In this document: positions 15,328-23,184 of the stretch, one piece after another | How the letters are laid out: each line of letters begins with the position of its first letter | Position numbering within the stretch: position 1 is the stretch's first letter | Assembly (NCBI RefSeq): GCF_013415485.1 | Contig: NZ_JACBXS010000031.1 | Coordinates: 1-42,594, forward strand | Direction: 5' to 3' | DNA length: 42,594 nt | Origin: Rhabdonatronobacter sediminivivens | GTDB lineage: Bacteria > Pseudomonadota > Alphaproteobacteria > Rhodobacterales > Rhodobacteraceae | Made by a program: the position numbers and the translations under genes | Notes under the pieces: generated by a model | The model's database searches: none | Seen by the model: only the letters and a program-made list of their open reading frames with translations | Told to the model about the DNA's origin: nothing

Positions 15328-18300
15328 TCAAGAGAAAAGGTATTGCGAAACCCTGTCCTGATCTCCGTCAGACGCAAAGAGCGCGGAGGGGAATTCAAGG
15401 GTGATTTCTCCTTTTCGCGCGGCAGGAAGCGTCCCGATGGTTTCGCCGCGAAACTGCAGTGCGCACTTTGCAAGAACCAGCTGCATTTCCCGGTTGTCAG
15501 GCATGGCACGCAAGGCTTCCACAACCTTGCGATCTTCTTCGCGCAATTGCGTCTCCGCCAGGCATCCGGGGTCATCGAGCGCTTTGACAATCCAGTTCGG
15601 TGCTTCCGATGTGCGCAACAAGCGCAGAAGCTCCATGCAGCCGCACCAGTCGGCGAACGCCTTGTGGGTTCCGTGCTCATCGGCCCGATGCAGATGGGCA
15701 AAGGTATGTCTGACCACCTCGGCAAGCGTGTCGGCATCATTGGGATGCACGAGAAAGCAGTCATGGATCGATCCGAACTGGGACACCTGCCGCCGCCCTG
15801 CAGCCCGCATCGTGCTCGCAAGATGTGTCGCATCGAATGCGTGGATGAGGTTGGGCATCAAGGCCCTGCGCTGCGCACTGGCGGCGCCTTTGTCCACCTC
15901 CTCGGAAAGGCACTTGGCATCGACGCGCACCTCTCTGCGCGTTTCGCCCCCCCCTGCTTCGGCCTTATCTTCCGGCAGCAGAATATGCGCGTCCAGATGC
16001 GGGCCCTCTAGCCTGAACTGGTTCTGGCAGACAGGAAAGTCGAGAGGTGTCAGCCAGAGCAATGGCATCCGGTTAAGTCGACTTGCACTCGTCTCGAGGA
16101 ACTTCTTGAATTCGTCGACACTCGGGTGCTTCTGTGAAAGTGCAGCCCGGAGGTGCGCCACGATGACTTTTGCCAGGGGCAGGCCGAGACGAAAAGGCAA
16201 CAAGTCTCGCGGATCCCACAACCTGTACCACTGGCGCAGCTGGATGCGCTTCTTATCTCGCGCGCGATCATCGAGTTCGCGATCGTAAAGCCGATTGTGC
16301 TGCTCCCTGAGCCAGCGGTGGAACACGCGGCGGACCTCTTTCAAGAGGTCCCTATGGATCGGCGGTTGCTCCGTCTTCGGATCAAGCGCAGCGGGCAGGT
16401 TGTCAATGGTGGCATTCTGCAGCGATGGGAGCAGTTGCTCGAGCACATGTGCAATCTGTGCCGTTTCGCCCGCGCCGTATGGGATAGTCATGATCACCTT
16501 CTTCGCCGTAGATCGGTCGACGAGATCGTCAAGAAGTCCGGAGCTCGACAGCCATTCCTCGACCTGCCTGCCAACCGGGTCTTTGGGCGAAACTGCAGTT
16601 TCTCCGCTGCGGATCCGCATGCGCGTTGCTTCGGCAAGTTCCATGTAGATGTCGCGCGGCAGCCCGCTTCCATCCTCGAGGACATTGACGGCACACGCCA
16701 GCTCTTCGTCTCCAGTCAGCGCCGAGATGTGCTGCAACCCGTTACACGTGCCATCGATCTGGACGGGCAGGTGAACCGGTGCCTGCGGTTCCTCCATCGC
16801 CTGCCGGTAAGTGAGACAGAAGGCCAGAAACTGGATTTCGCTGCCCCCGGCAACATCTCTCCAGAAGTCCTCCTCACACGGATCGGCAGCGCTGGCCCAG
16901 ATCTGCGCCTCGTTCTGTTCCACCCATCGCTCCCGCTCTTCGAGTGTCAACGACGTTCGGCCGATGATGTTGAGGTCTGAAAGCACACGGCTCTTGCTGA
17001 CGAGATTGGCACCGTGCCGCCGGAGCGCCTTCCAGCCAAGACCATCGAGGGGGCGGCCCTTGGCAAATTCCAGCAGCGCCCGCTGCACATCTCCGCCCTG
17101 TGGTGTCAACCAGGGAGTCGCCGCATAGATGCGGCCACGATAATCAGCAAACCACGGAAGGTAGAACACTGGCTGGCTGCCGTCGTCATTCCTGACGGCG
17201 AGCTCGCCGATGGCCGCCTGCATCAGCGGATGATCGAGAAACTCCGCCGGTCGCTGGTATGTGCGTCGCGGAGTTGTGCGGGACGGGAGATACAGGGCCT
17301 CGCGAACCCAGCGTGCAGTCCGATCCATCCGGCTGCCGGTCCGGGCGCGCTGCACCAGGCTCTCCACCGCCTGCAGCAAGGGAAGGTTGAGCCGCCAGCC
17401 GACAGCCATCTGGGCGTTCACCGCCCTGATATAGTTCTTGAATTGCGGGCTTGCGTGTCTGGCAGCTTCGTCGTGAAAGTTACGCAGGAATCGGTTTCGA
17501 CGTCGATAGCTGATCAGATCGATCGTGAAATTACCTTCAGCCGACTTTCCACCATCTTCTGGATCTGTCGGATACGCAACCGGCTTCCTGAGCGGCTGCG
17601 GTGGTACGCTGAAAGGCAACTCGATGGCAACGCGCTGGAACCGTTTGGCGATTCCCTCGTCAGTCACGATTACATGATAAACGCCCTCCGACTTGACCAC
17701 GTCCACCCAGTCCTCGATGGAGCTCAGGCAGCAATCGAGCAGCACGCCACTCAGCAATCGTCGCTCTGCGCGCGCCAGATCCGGATTGTCCCTTTCCAAA
17801 AGGTCGGGAAAACTGCGCTCCAGCAGCTCTGATATGGTGCGCACGACGAACGCCCTGCTTACCGATAGTGCCTCATCGAGATCGGGAAGCGGTGTCTGCG
17901 CGCTGCCTTCACCGTCCTCTTCGTCTTCGTCCTCATCTTCCCACCCTTCAGGGCCTGACTCGAACCCGACCTCCGTACGCTTCAGGTGTTCTGCGGCAAA
18001 AGCACCGCACAAGCCGTAGAGCGCCAGGCAGAACAGTGCTCGCGTTGTCCGCTTCTCGACCGGATCGACGGGATCGTGTGTAGCATCGTCCTCATCGATC
18101 AGGGAATCCGCGTCATCGATCTGCTTGATGTCGCGGCCAGTGCCGTCCTGGTGCGCTCGCTGCGTCTCTGCTTCTTCGAGGATTCGCTGCGCCTCCAGCA
18201 GTCGGCGCCAGAGATCGGCACGCGCGGACTTGTTGGTTTTGCCAATGCTCAGAGTGGCGAGCTCGCCTGAGAATCGCGCCAGTGCCTGCTGGAACCGGGG

Positions 18301-18492
18301 CGACATCGCCTCCTCGGCATCACCCGTCCCGGTCGCGTCAGTGCCCCCGGTGTCGCCCTCCTGATCCAACCCCGACACAAGTGCCTTGATCAGGACCTGC
18401 TGCATGGTGCGCTGCATTCGCCCCGGGCGGGCATCCATGGCCGACATCCGCCCGTATTGAAGATCCTCGGGAATGAATAACCGAAAGCTCAT
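15328..18492 (-). CDS. T7/mitochondrial-type single-subunit RNA polymerase
   Basis: This 1054-residue DNA-dependent RNA polymerase is larger than T7 RNAP (883). All landmark motifs are present: DYRGRIYA...PQGGDVQRALLEFAKG (from residue 450), motif A IDGTCNGLQH with catalytic D580, motif B RSTAKKVIMTIPYG with K664 and Y672 (equivalents of T7 K631 and Y639), PNLIHAFDATHL, and motif C SIHDCF with D911 (T7 D812). It therefore looks catalytically intact. The N-terminal ~380 residues hold an acidic stretch (DEDEDEEDGEG) and are divergent, as expected for the promoter-binding region. A ~140-residue tail follows motif C. The ATG at 18492 has GGGGAG upstream; an in-frame ATG at 18531 is possible. It is first in an operon with the CARF-AAA gene and is divergent from MYG1. 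No T7-like phage genes are nearby. Confidence 0.93.
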   Translation of the reverse strand: MSFRLFIPEDLQYGRMSAMDARPGRMQRTMQQVLIKALVSGLDQEGDTGGTDATGTGDAEEAMSPRFQQALARFSGELATLSIGKTNKSARADLWRRLLEAQRILEEAETQRAHQDGTGRDIKQIDDADSLIDEDDATHDPVDPVEKRTTRALFCLALYGLCGAFAAEHLKRTEVGFESGPEGWEDEDEDEEDGEGSAQTPLPDLDEALSVSRAFVVRTISELLERSFPDLLERDNPDLARAERRLLSGVLLDCCLSSIEDWVDVVKSEGVYHVIVTDEGIAKRFQRVAIELPFSVPPQPLRKPVAYPTDPEDGGKSAEGNFTIDLISYRRRNRFLRNFHDEAARHASPQFKNYIRAVNAQMAVGWRLNLPLLQAVESLVQRARTGSRMDRTARWVREALYLPSRTTPRRTYQRPAEFLDHPLMQAAIGELAVRNDDGSQPVFYLPWFADYRGRIYAATPWLTPQGGDVQRALLEFAKGRPLDGLGWKALRRHGANLVSKSRVLSDLNIIGRTSLTLEERERWVEQNEAQIWASAADPCEEDFWRDVAGGSEIQFLAFCLTYRQAMEEPQAPVHLPVQIDGTCNGLQHISALTGDEELACAVNVLEDGSGLPRDIYMELAEATRMRIRSGETAVSPKDPVGRQVEEWLSSSGLLDDLVDRSTAKKVIMTIPYGAGETAQIAHVLEQLLPSLQNATIDNLPAALDPKTEQPPIHRDLLKEVRRVFHRWLREQHNRLYDRELDDRARDKKRIQLRQWYRLWDPRDLLPFRLGLPLAKVIVAHLRAALSQKHPSVDEFKKFLETSASRLNRMPLLWLTPLDFPVCQNQFRLEGPHLDAHILLPEDKAEAGGGETRREVRVDAKCLSEEVDKGAASAQRRALMPNLIHAFDATHLASTMRAAGRRQVSQFGSIHDCFLVHPNDADTLAEVVRHTFAHLHRADEHGTHKAFADWCGCMELLRLLRTSEAPNWIVKALDDPGCLAETQLREEDRKVVEALRAMPDNREMQLVLAKCALQFRGETIGTLPAARKGEITLEFPSALFASDGDQDRVSQYLFS

Positions 18493-18648
18493 TGCAAAAA
18501 CTCCCCACACCTTGATCAAAAAATCCGCCATGTCATCATGGAGGCAACATAAAGCCGCATGCAAGCATGGTGTTCTTTCTTCCGACATGGAATCCTGAAA
18601 CACGCCCGTTCCTTGACCTGTCGGCAATCACGCATGAAAGAGGATCCG
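18493..18648. promoter_or_regulatory. Divergent promoter region between RNA polymerase and MYG1 genes
   Basis: This 156-bp region is noticeably richer in A and T than its surroundings. It must hold promoters for both directions. A TTGACC box lies near 18613 for the rightward gene, and a short inverted repeat (CCATG-TCAT-CATGG, 18528-18541) sits near the polymerase start and could be an operator. Precise promoters cannot be fixed by eye. Confidence 0.4.
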
Positions 18649-19629
18649 ATGCCCAAGCACATCACGCCGGTCAGTCCGCCGGTCACCCGGTTGCTGACCC
18701 ACAACGGGGCCTTCCACGCCGATGATGTTCTGGCCACTGTCGTGCTCTCCACGCTCTGGCCTGATGCATCGCTGATCCGGACCCGCGACCGCGATACGGT
18801 GGCTGCGGCTTCTTCGGACCTGTCGGCCGTGGTCTATGATGTCGGTGGCAACTACGCACCCATGATGCGCAATTTCGACCACCACCAACCCGACCCGCCG
18901 CGTCGCGCCGACGGCACGCCCTTCAGCGCCTTCGGGCTGGTCTGGCAGGCTTGTGGCGCAGAGTGGCTGCGCCGGATCGAGGTCGCGGCGGCGCTGGTGT
19001 CCGATACCCATGCCGAACTCGACGCGGGCGTCGTGCTTGCGATCGACCAGATCGACAACGGATGCGTGTCCCCGCAAGATCTGGGACCGGTCGGGGCACT
19101 GACCCTGCCAGCCCTGATAGGCGACCTTGTCCCCGAGGATGACGATCCTGAGGAGTTGGCCGCAGGGTTTGAAACGGCCCTGGCGCTTGCCCGGCAGGTT
19201 CTGCAGGCCCGTGCGCATCAGGTGGCGAGGGGTCACGCCGCCCGGAACGAGGTCGCGGCACTGATCGCCGCGCAGGCGGATGATCCGGTGCTGGAACTGC
19301 CGCGCGGCATGCCGTTCGCGCGCGCGGTGCAGGCCGAGGAAGGCGCGCATCTGCGCTTTGTCCTGCATCCGCGCGCGCAGGACTGGGTGCTTTACGCCAT
19401 AGAGTCCTCCGACGGCGCGCGTGAGTTGCGCTGCCCCTTCCCGCAAACTTGGTCAGCGCTGGAGAATGAGGCGCTGGCGGCCGCCAGCGGTGTGGCGGAC
19501 GCGGTTTTCTGCCATCGCAACCGTTTCCTTGCCGTTGCCCGCAGCCGCACGGGCGCGCGGGAGATGGCGATGCATGCGCTGATTGCACGCGACAGCGGTA
19601 GCGAAAAATCGCCAAAATCGATGGAGTAA
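18649..19629 (+). CDS. MYG1-family DHH-type hydrolase
   Basis: This 326-residue protein is a clear member of the MYG1 (UPF0160) family, part of the DHH phosphoesterase superfamily. The N-terminal metal-binding pattern THNGAFHADD (17-26) and the DVGGNY...NFDHHQ block (64-80) are intact. Eukaryotic MYG1 has been described as a 3'-5' RNA exonuclease, while many bacterial members are uncharacterised. The ATG at 18649 has AAGAGGA before it. The gene sits between the RNA polymerase operon and CRISPR array 1, and its last codons overlap the conserved array leader. A role in RNA or cyclic-nucleotide turnover in the CRISPR response is attractive but is inference. Confidence 0.85.
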   Translation: MPKHITPVSPPVTRLLTHNGAFHADDVLATVVLSTLWPDASLIRTRDRDTVAAASSDLSAVVYDVGGNYAPMMRNFDHHQPDPPRRADGTPFSAFGLVWQACGAEWLRRIEVAAALVSDTHAELDAGVVLAIDQIDNGCVSPQDLGPVGALTLPALIGDLVPEDDDPEELAAGFETALALARQVLQARAHQVARGHAARNEVAALIAAQADDPVLELPRGMPFARAVQAEEGAHLRFVLHPRAQDWVLYAIESSDGARELRCPFPQTWSALENEALAAASGVADAVFCHRNRFLAVARSRTGAREMAMHALIARDSGSEKSPKSME

Positions 19630-19718
19630 TTTGAATTGCGACGAATCTTCAGATTTTGCTTGTTTCCATCGAAAATCGGCGAGTCGGCCCTGTGTTGACA
19701 AGCGGTTGCAGAGATGCT
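19618..19718 (+). promoter_or_regulatory. CRISPR array 1 leader
   Basis: This AT-richer sequence lies directly before the first repeat. It opens with TCGATGGAGT 101 bp before the repeat and has TTGACAAG with its first base 24 bp before the repeat. The leader of array 2 has the same two blocks at 102 and 24 bp. The start overlaps the MYG1 stop region. Confidence 0.7.
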
Positions 19719-20010
19719 CTTCTGCGCTGGTGCACTTTCGCGCACCTAGAAACTACCCATCTTGGGTCTCCTTTTGCTATGTTACTTCTGCGCTGGTGCA
19801 CTTTCGCGCACCTAGAAACCTCCTTTCCACTGAACGGATTGGTTGTATCTTCTGCGCTGGTGCACTTTCGCGCACCTAGAAACCTTCCTCGCCTAACGAC
19901 GCGTGCGTTGCTGCTTCTGCGCTGGTGCACTTTCGCGCACCTAGAAACCAATCAACGTTTCTGCCGGACTGGATATAAGCTTCTGCGCTGGTGCACTTCC
20001 AGCGCACCTT
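19719..20010 (+). CRISPR. CRISPR array 1: four 35-bp repeats plus one degenerate, four spacers
   Basis: Intact repeats start at 19719, 19785, 19849 and 19914. Each begins CTTCTGCGCTGGTGCAC and ends GCACCTAGAAAC, and contains a GGTGC...GCACC stem. The spacers are 31, 29, 30 and 31 nt. A fifth copy from 19980 keeps the 5' half but decays afterwards, marking the old end. Together with the leader on the left, this puts transcription on the plus strand. The last eight bases (CTAGAAAC) would form the crRNA 5' handle, resembling the usual type III ATTGAAAC tag. The spacers are shorter than the 35-40 nt common in type III arrays. Confidence 0.95.
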
Positions 20011-20053
20011 GACCGGCTGTATTCTGGTCGAAAACGCAGAACCCCGTCTGCCG

Positions 20054-20341
20054 TCAGAACAACAGCACATCGCCCAGCGCGCGCGGGGCCAACCCGGGCC
20101 CTTTTGTTTGGACGCGGTCGAGGCTACGATTGCTCAGCGGGTAGATTCGCAGACTGTCCCCGGGCGCCAACATCCCGCTCAGTTCCTTGCCAAGCCGCCG
20201 CGCCTGCGCTGTGGTCAGCCACAGCTCATAAACCGAGCGCTGCACGCGCACGCCGCGCGCCTCCAGCCGTGCGGCCACCCGCCCCCGAATTCGGGAGGCG
20301 GAGATGTCGTAACAGATCACATGCAGCAAGCGTTGGGCCAT
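20054..20341 (-). CDS. cas2: Cas2
   Basis: This 95-residue protein is the structural partner of Cas1 in the spacer integration complex. The ferredoxin-like N-terminus ends in the conserved acidic motif (LLHVICYDIS, D12), followed by RIRGRVAARLEARGVRVQRS and a strand SVYELWL, all typical of Cas2. The ATG at 20341 follows the RT-Cas1 stop after 1 bp, so the two genes are translationally coupled. It lies between array 1 and RT-cas1, on the strand opposite to the arrays. Confidence 0.92.
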   Translation of the reverse strand: MAQRLLHVICYDISASRIRGRVAARLEARGVRVQRSVYELWLTTAQARRLGKELSGMLAPGDSLRIYPLSNRSLDRVQTKGPGLAPRALGDVLLF

Positions 20342-20342
20342 G

Positions 20343-22370
20343 TCAGCGTTTCTCGGAGGCAATGAAGGGCTCGCCTGTTTCAAAAGCCCGAGCGAAGGCC
20401 TGCGCCTCCCGCCGTATCCGTTCGCGCCAGCTTGTGCGCTGCCCGGTCCGGTGGTCTTCGGACAGCATACGCAACACGCGTTCCTGCGCCCGGATCATGG
20501 CCTCACGCCCGGTCGGCAACAGTCGGAACTGATCGCCGTCGCGCACGAAATCGGCCAGCGTGATACTGGGGCGCCTGCCCTGATTCACGGCAAGTCTGAC
20601 AGCGGTCTCGGCCACGGGTACACGAAACGGTTCAGCCAGATCCCAGACGCAGGGCTGACCGCGGTCCGATGCAACATGCAGAACACCGAAACCAGGGTGA
20701 AGGCCAGCACCCAGCACTGCTGCTTCGACCTCGCGCAGCAGCAGGGCCGAGGCGAGATCGAGTAGCAGCGCTGTCGGCGATGTCCGTTCGCGCCGCGCGC
20801 GGCGCGACAATTCAAAGCCCTCGGACAGTCCCATGCCATAATGTGTCCAGTAGATCGCGGCAGCCCGGGCTTCGATCTGAAGCACCTGCGCGACGCTTTC
20901 AGCATTCTGCAGCTGTCGGATCAGCCGGGTCAGGTTTCGCGCGGCGCGGCGCACCTCTTCGGCGCGCGGATCCTCTGGCGCGCTGCGCCGCAATGCATGA
21001 CGAATATCATAAAGCAGTTGCTTCTGCCCATTGATCCTCCCCTGCACCAGTGCGGCAGCGAGGTGCGTGCTGCGCGCCGGGTCAAGACAGGCACGTGCCT
21101 GCGCCAGATGGCGCGCGCCGTGTCGCTCGCGTGCGGCATGGACCCGGGCCTCGGGCATGCCGCTTTCGGAGAGCAGCGTCACGGGGATGCCGCGCTCGAT
21201 CGCAAGCCGCAAGGCATCGCTGTCGATATCCGCCGATGGCCCAACCTCGATGCGCTGCACGAGGCCCGCGTGGATGCGTGCAACCTCTGTGCCCGTGTCC
21301 TGCACGACAAAGCTCTGATGTGTGCGGCTCAGGCGGCGGTTTGGTTCAAACAGGAACAGCGGCCCCGCAGCAGCAGGTGGCACGGCCTTGGCAAGCGCCG
21401 GGTCCTCGGCAACCAGATCGGGCACATCGCCCAGCGGCGCCAGCACCGGGCGCTCGGGGTTCACCACTGCGCGCCCGACCACCCCACCCAGAAAGGCAAG
21501 CACCTCACCGGGTGGTACAAGCCGTGTCTTTTCGGGGTGCAGACGCAAGCCGGAGTTTTCCATGAACGCGGTCAATCGGCGCAATGCACGTCGCGCATCG
21601 TCCGGGCTGCGCAGGAAGATAAGGAAATCATCCGCAAAGCGGACCATGCGCGCGCCATGACCGGAAAAGACTTCATCCAGTTCATCGAGATAGAGGTTGG
21701 CGAGGATCGGCGAGATCGGAGAGCCCTGCGGCAGTCCCACGCCCATCGGCGCCGCCGTGTCGAGCCAGTAATAGACCAGCTCGCAAAGATCGGGATCGGC
21801 GGTTGCCGTCTTCGCAAGGTCGAGCAAAGGCCGATGTGGAACCGAATCAAAGAAATTCTCGATATCGGCATCGATGACATGGGTGAAACCAGCCCCGAGC
21901 CATTCTTGCGCCAGCGCAATTGCCTGTGCCGCTGAGCGTCCGGGCCGGTAGCCGAAGCTCCATGCCTCGAATTCCGGTTCCAACCCCTCAGACAGCAACC
22001 GATGCGCGGCGCTCTGCACCACGCGATCACGCACGCAGGGGATGCGCAGCCATCGTGTTCCGCCATTGCCCTTTCTGATTGGCATGGGTTTGACCGGGCC
22101 TGGCCGGTAGAGTTTTCGGCGCAGATCGAAGCCAAGCTGACGGAGCGCCGACCCGGCGTGCTGGGCGAATTCGGCGACAGTTTCACCATCACCGCCCGGG
22201 CCACCAGCATTAGCCGCGACACGCGCCCAGCCGGCTTCAAGCGCGTCCGGGGCGATCAGGCGGGCGAAATAGTCTCCGCTCTGCGACGCTGCCCAGCGCG
22301 GGCGACCGGCCACGACATGGGCCGGGCGAGGATCAGGTAGGGCGTTGTCAGCGTGTCCGGCAGGTGACAT
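20343..22370 (-). CDS. cas1: Reverse transcriptase-Cas1 fusion
   Basis: This 675-residue fusion should integrate new spacers and may copy RNA into DNA for acquisition. The N-terminal half is a group II intron-like reverse transcriptase with LPQGSPISPILANLYL and the catalytic FADD box (VRFADDFLIF, D247 and D248). The C-terminal half is Cas1, with E500 (IEARAAAIYW), H565 (GFGVLHVASD) and D577/E580 (WDLAEPFR) as the metal-site residues. No N-terminal Cas6 domain is fused; Cas6 is separate in this locus. All catalytic residues are present. The ATG at 22370 has only a weak ribosome site. RT-Cas1 fusions are known in type III systems; their combination with a single-subunit RNA polymerase here is unusual. 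Confidence 0.95.
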   Translation of the reverse strand: MSPAGHADNALPDPRPAHVVAGRPRWAASQSGDYFARLIAPDALEAGWARVAANAGGPGGDGETVAEFAQHAGSALRQLGFDLRRKLYRPGPVKPMPIRKGNGGTRWLRIPCVRDRVVQSAAHRLLSEGLEPEFEAWSFGYRPGRSAAQAIALAQEWLGAGFTHVIDADIENFFDSVPHRPLLDLAKTATADPDLCELVYYWLDTAAPMGVGLPQGSPISPILANLYLDELDEVFSGHGARMVRFADDFLIFLRSPDDARRALRRLTAFMENSGLRLHPEKTRLVPPGEVLAFLGGVVGRAVVNPERPVLAPLGDVPDLVAEDPALAKAVPPAAAGPLFLFEPNRRLSRTHQSFVVQDTGTEVARIHAGLVQRIEVGPSADIDSDALRLAIERGIPVTLLSESGMPEARVHAARERHGARHLAQARACLDPARSTHLAAALVQGRINGQKQLLYDIRHALRRSAPEDPRAEEVRRAARNLTRLIRQLQNAESVAQVLQIEARAAAIYWTHYGMGLSEGFELSRRARRERTSPTALLLDLASALLLREVEAAVLGAGLHPGFGVLHVASDRGQPCVWDLAEPFRVPVAETAVRLAVNQGRRPSITLADFVRDGDQFRLLPTGREAMIRAQERVLRMLSEDHRTGQRTSWRERIRREAQAFARAFETGEPFIASEKR

Positions 22371-22372
22371 GA

Positions 22373-22440
22373 TCGATGGAGTATTGCTTGTTGTAGAGCG
22401 ATGTTAAGAACATAGCGTTACTCGGTCGATTCGGATAGCG
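22373..22440 (+). other. Leader-like sequence without an array
   Basis: TCGATGGAGT occurs here for a third time, and 49 bp on comes CGGTCGATT, which is also found 48 bp after the same 10-mer in the array 2 leader. No TTGACAAG box or repeat follows, and the bases between are poorly conserved. It may be a relic leader or a shared regulatory site next to the RT-cas1 start. Confidence 0.35.
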
Positions 22441-22543
22441 CAGTTCAGGCATGACCGATCGGTGGAGGCGGTGGGTGTTGTGCAAGAGCGGGCAGCCGGC
22501 CCTGACCGGATATGCGAGGCTTAAAGAGTGTTTTTTGGAGAAT

Positions 22544-22645
22544 TCGATGGAGTGGTTGAATTTGGCAAGAATATTGATTTTTCGACTTGAATCGGTCGAT
22601 TTCGCCGGTTTTAGTATTCTGTTGACAAGGACTTGTAAAGGTGGT
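22544..22645 (+). promoter_or_regulatory. CRISPR array 2 leader
   Basis: This AT-rich stretch runs from TCGATGGAGT (102 bp before the first repeat) to TTGACAAG (first base 24 bp before it). Both blocks match the array 1 leader at nearly identical spacing, although the repeats of the two arrays differ. The blocks may guide Cas1 integration, drive transcription, or both. Confidence 0.7.
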
Positions 22646-23004
22646 CCTGTCAGAGCGTCCTGTTGTGGGACGCCTAGAGACTTTTTTAATCTCCATGAGA
22701 GACCCTTTCTTCCCTGTCAGAGCGTCCTGTTGTGGGACGCCTAGAGACAAAAGCCGAACGGCATTGTGATTTTCATGACCTGTCAGAGCGTCCTGTTGTG
22801 GGACGCCTAGAGACCTTTCTCCGCCTCTAGGAGTTTTTTCCGGAACCTGTCAGAGCGTCCTGTTGTGGGACGCCTAGAGACTGACCTTGCCATTCGTGAT
22901 ATGCAATTCGACCTGTCAGAGCGTCCTGTTGTGGGACGCCTAGAGACTCGAGCATTCTGCCAACCGCGTTGTAGAGCCTGTCAGAGCGTCCTGTTGTGGG
23001 CGCC
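22646..23004 (+). CRISPR. CRISPR array 2: five 36-bp repeats plus one degenerate, five spacers
   Basis: Intact repeats start at 22646, 22713, 22779, 22846 and 22912. Each begins CCTGTCAGAGCGTCC and ends GGGACGCCTAGAGAC, with a GCGTCC...GGGACGC stem. The spacers are 31, 30, 31, 30 and 29 nt. A final copy from 22977 loses one base and its 3' end. The sequence differs from array 1 in the stem but keeps the CCTAGARAC end. Transcription is therefore toward cas6. The array lies between the divergent RT-cas1 gene and cas6. Confidence 0.96.
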
Positions 23005-23184
23005 ACCAGGATTGGCGATCAGCAACGGGGGGGGTCGGCTTCGACGCGCTGATTGATCCGGCCAAAGGGCCAACCAAAGTTCGCGCGGCAACTGCCTCTT
23101 TTCAAGGCATTTCCCTCCTGCGCTCCTTGACCGCGCTGTGTCCAACCGCGATGCTCGGCGCAGTAACAGGGGCGCAGCACGGTT

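Noticed and set aside
15328..18492. Explaining the RNA polymerase as a leftover T7-like prophage gene
   Set aside because: No T7-like replication, lysis or structural genes lie nearby, the prophage here is lambda-type with different gene order, and the polymerase is coupled to a CARF gene.
20841..21935. Plus-strand frame across RT-cas1
   Set aside because: Shadow of the fusion gene, which carries FADD and the Cas1 metal-site residues.
20343..22370. Retron or diversity-generating retroelement
   Set aside because: The reverse transcriptase is fused to a complete Cas1, and no msr/msd RNA or variable-repeat target is visible.
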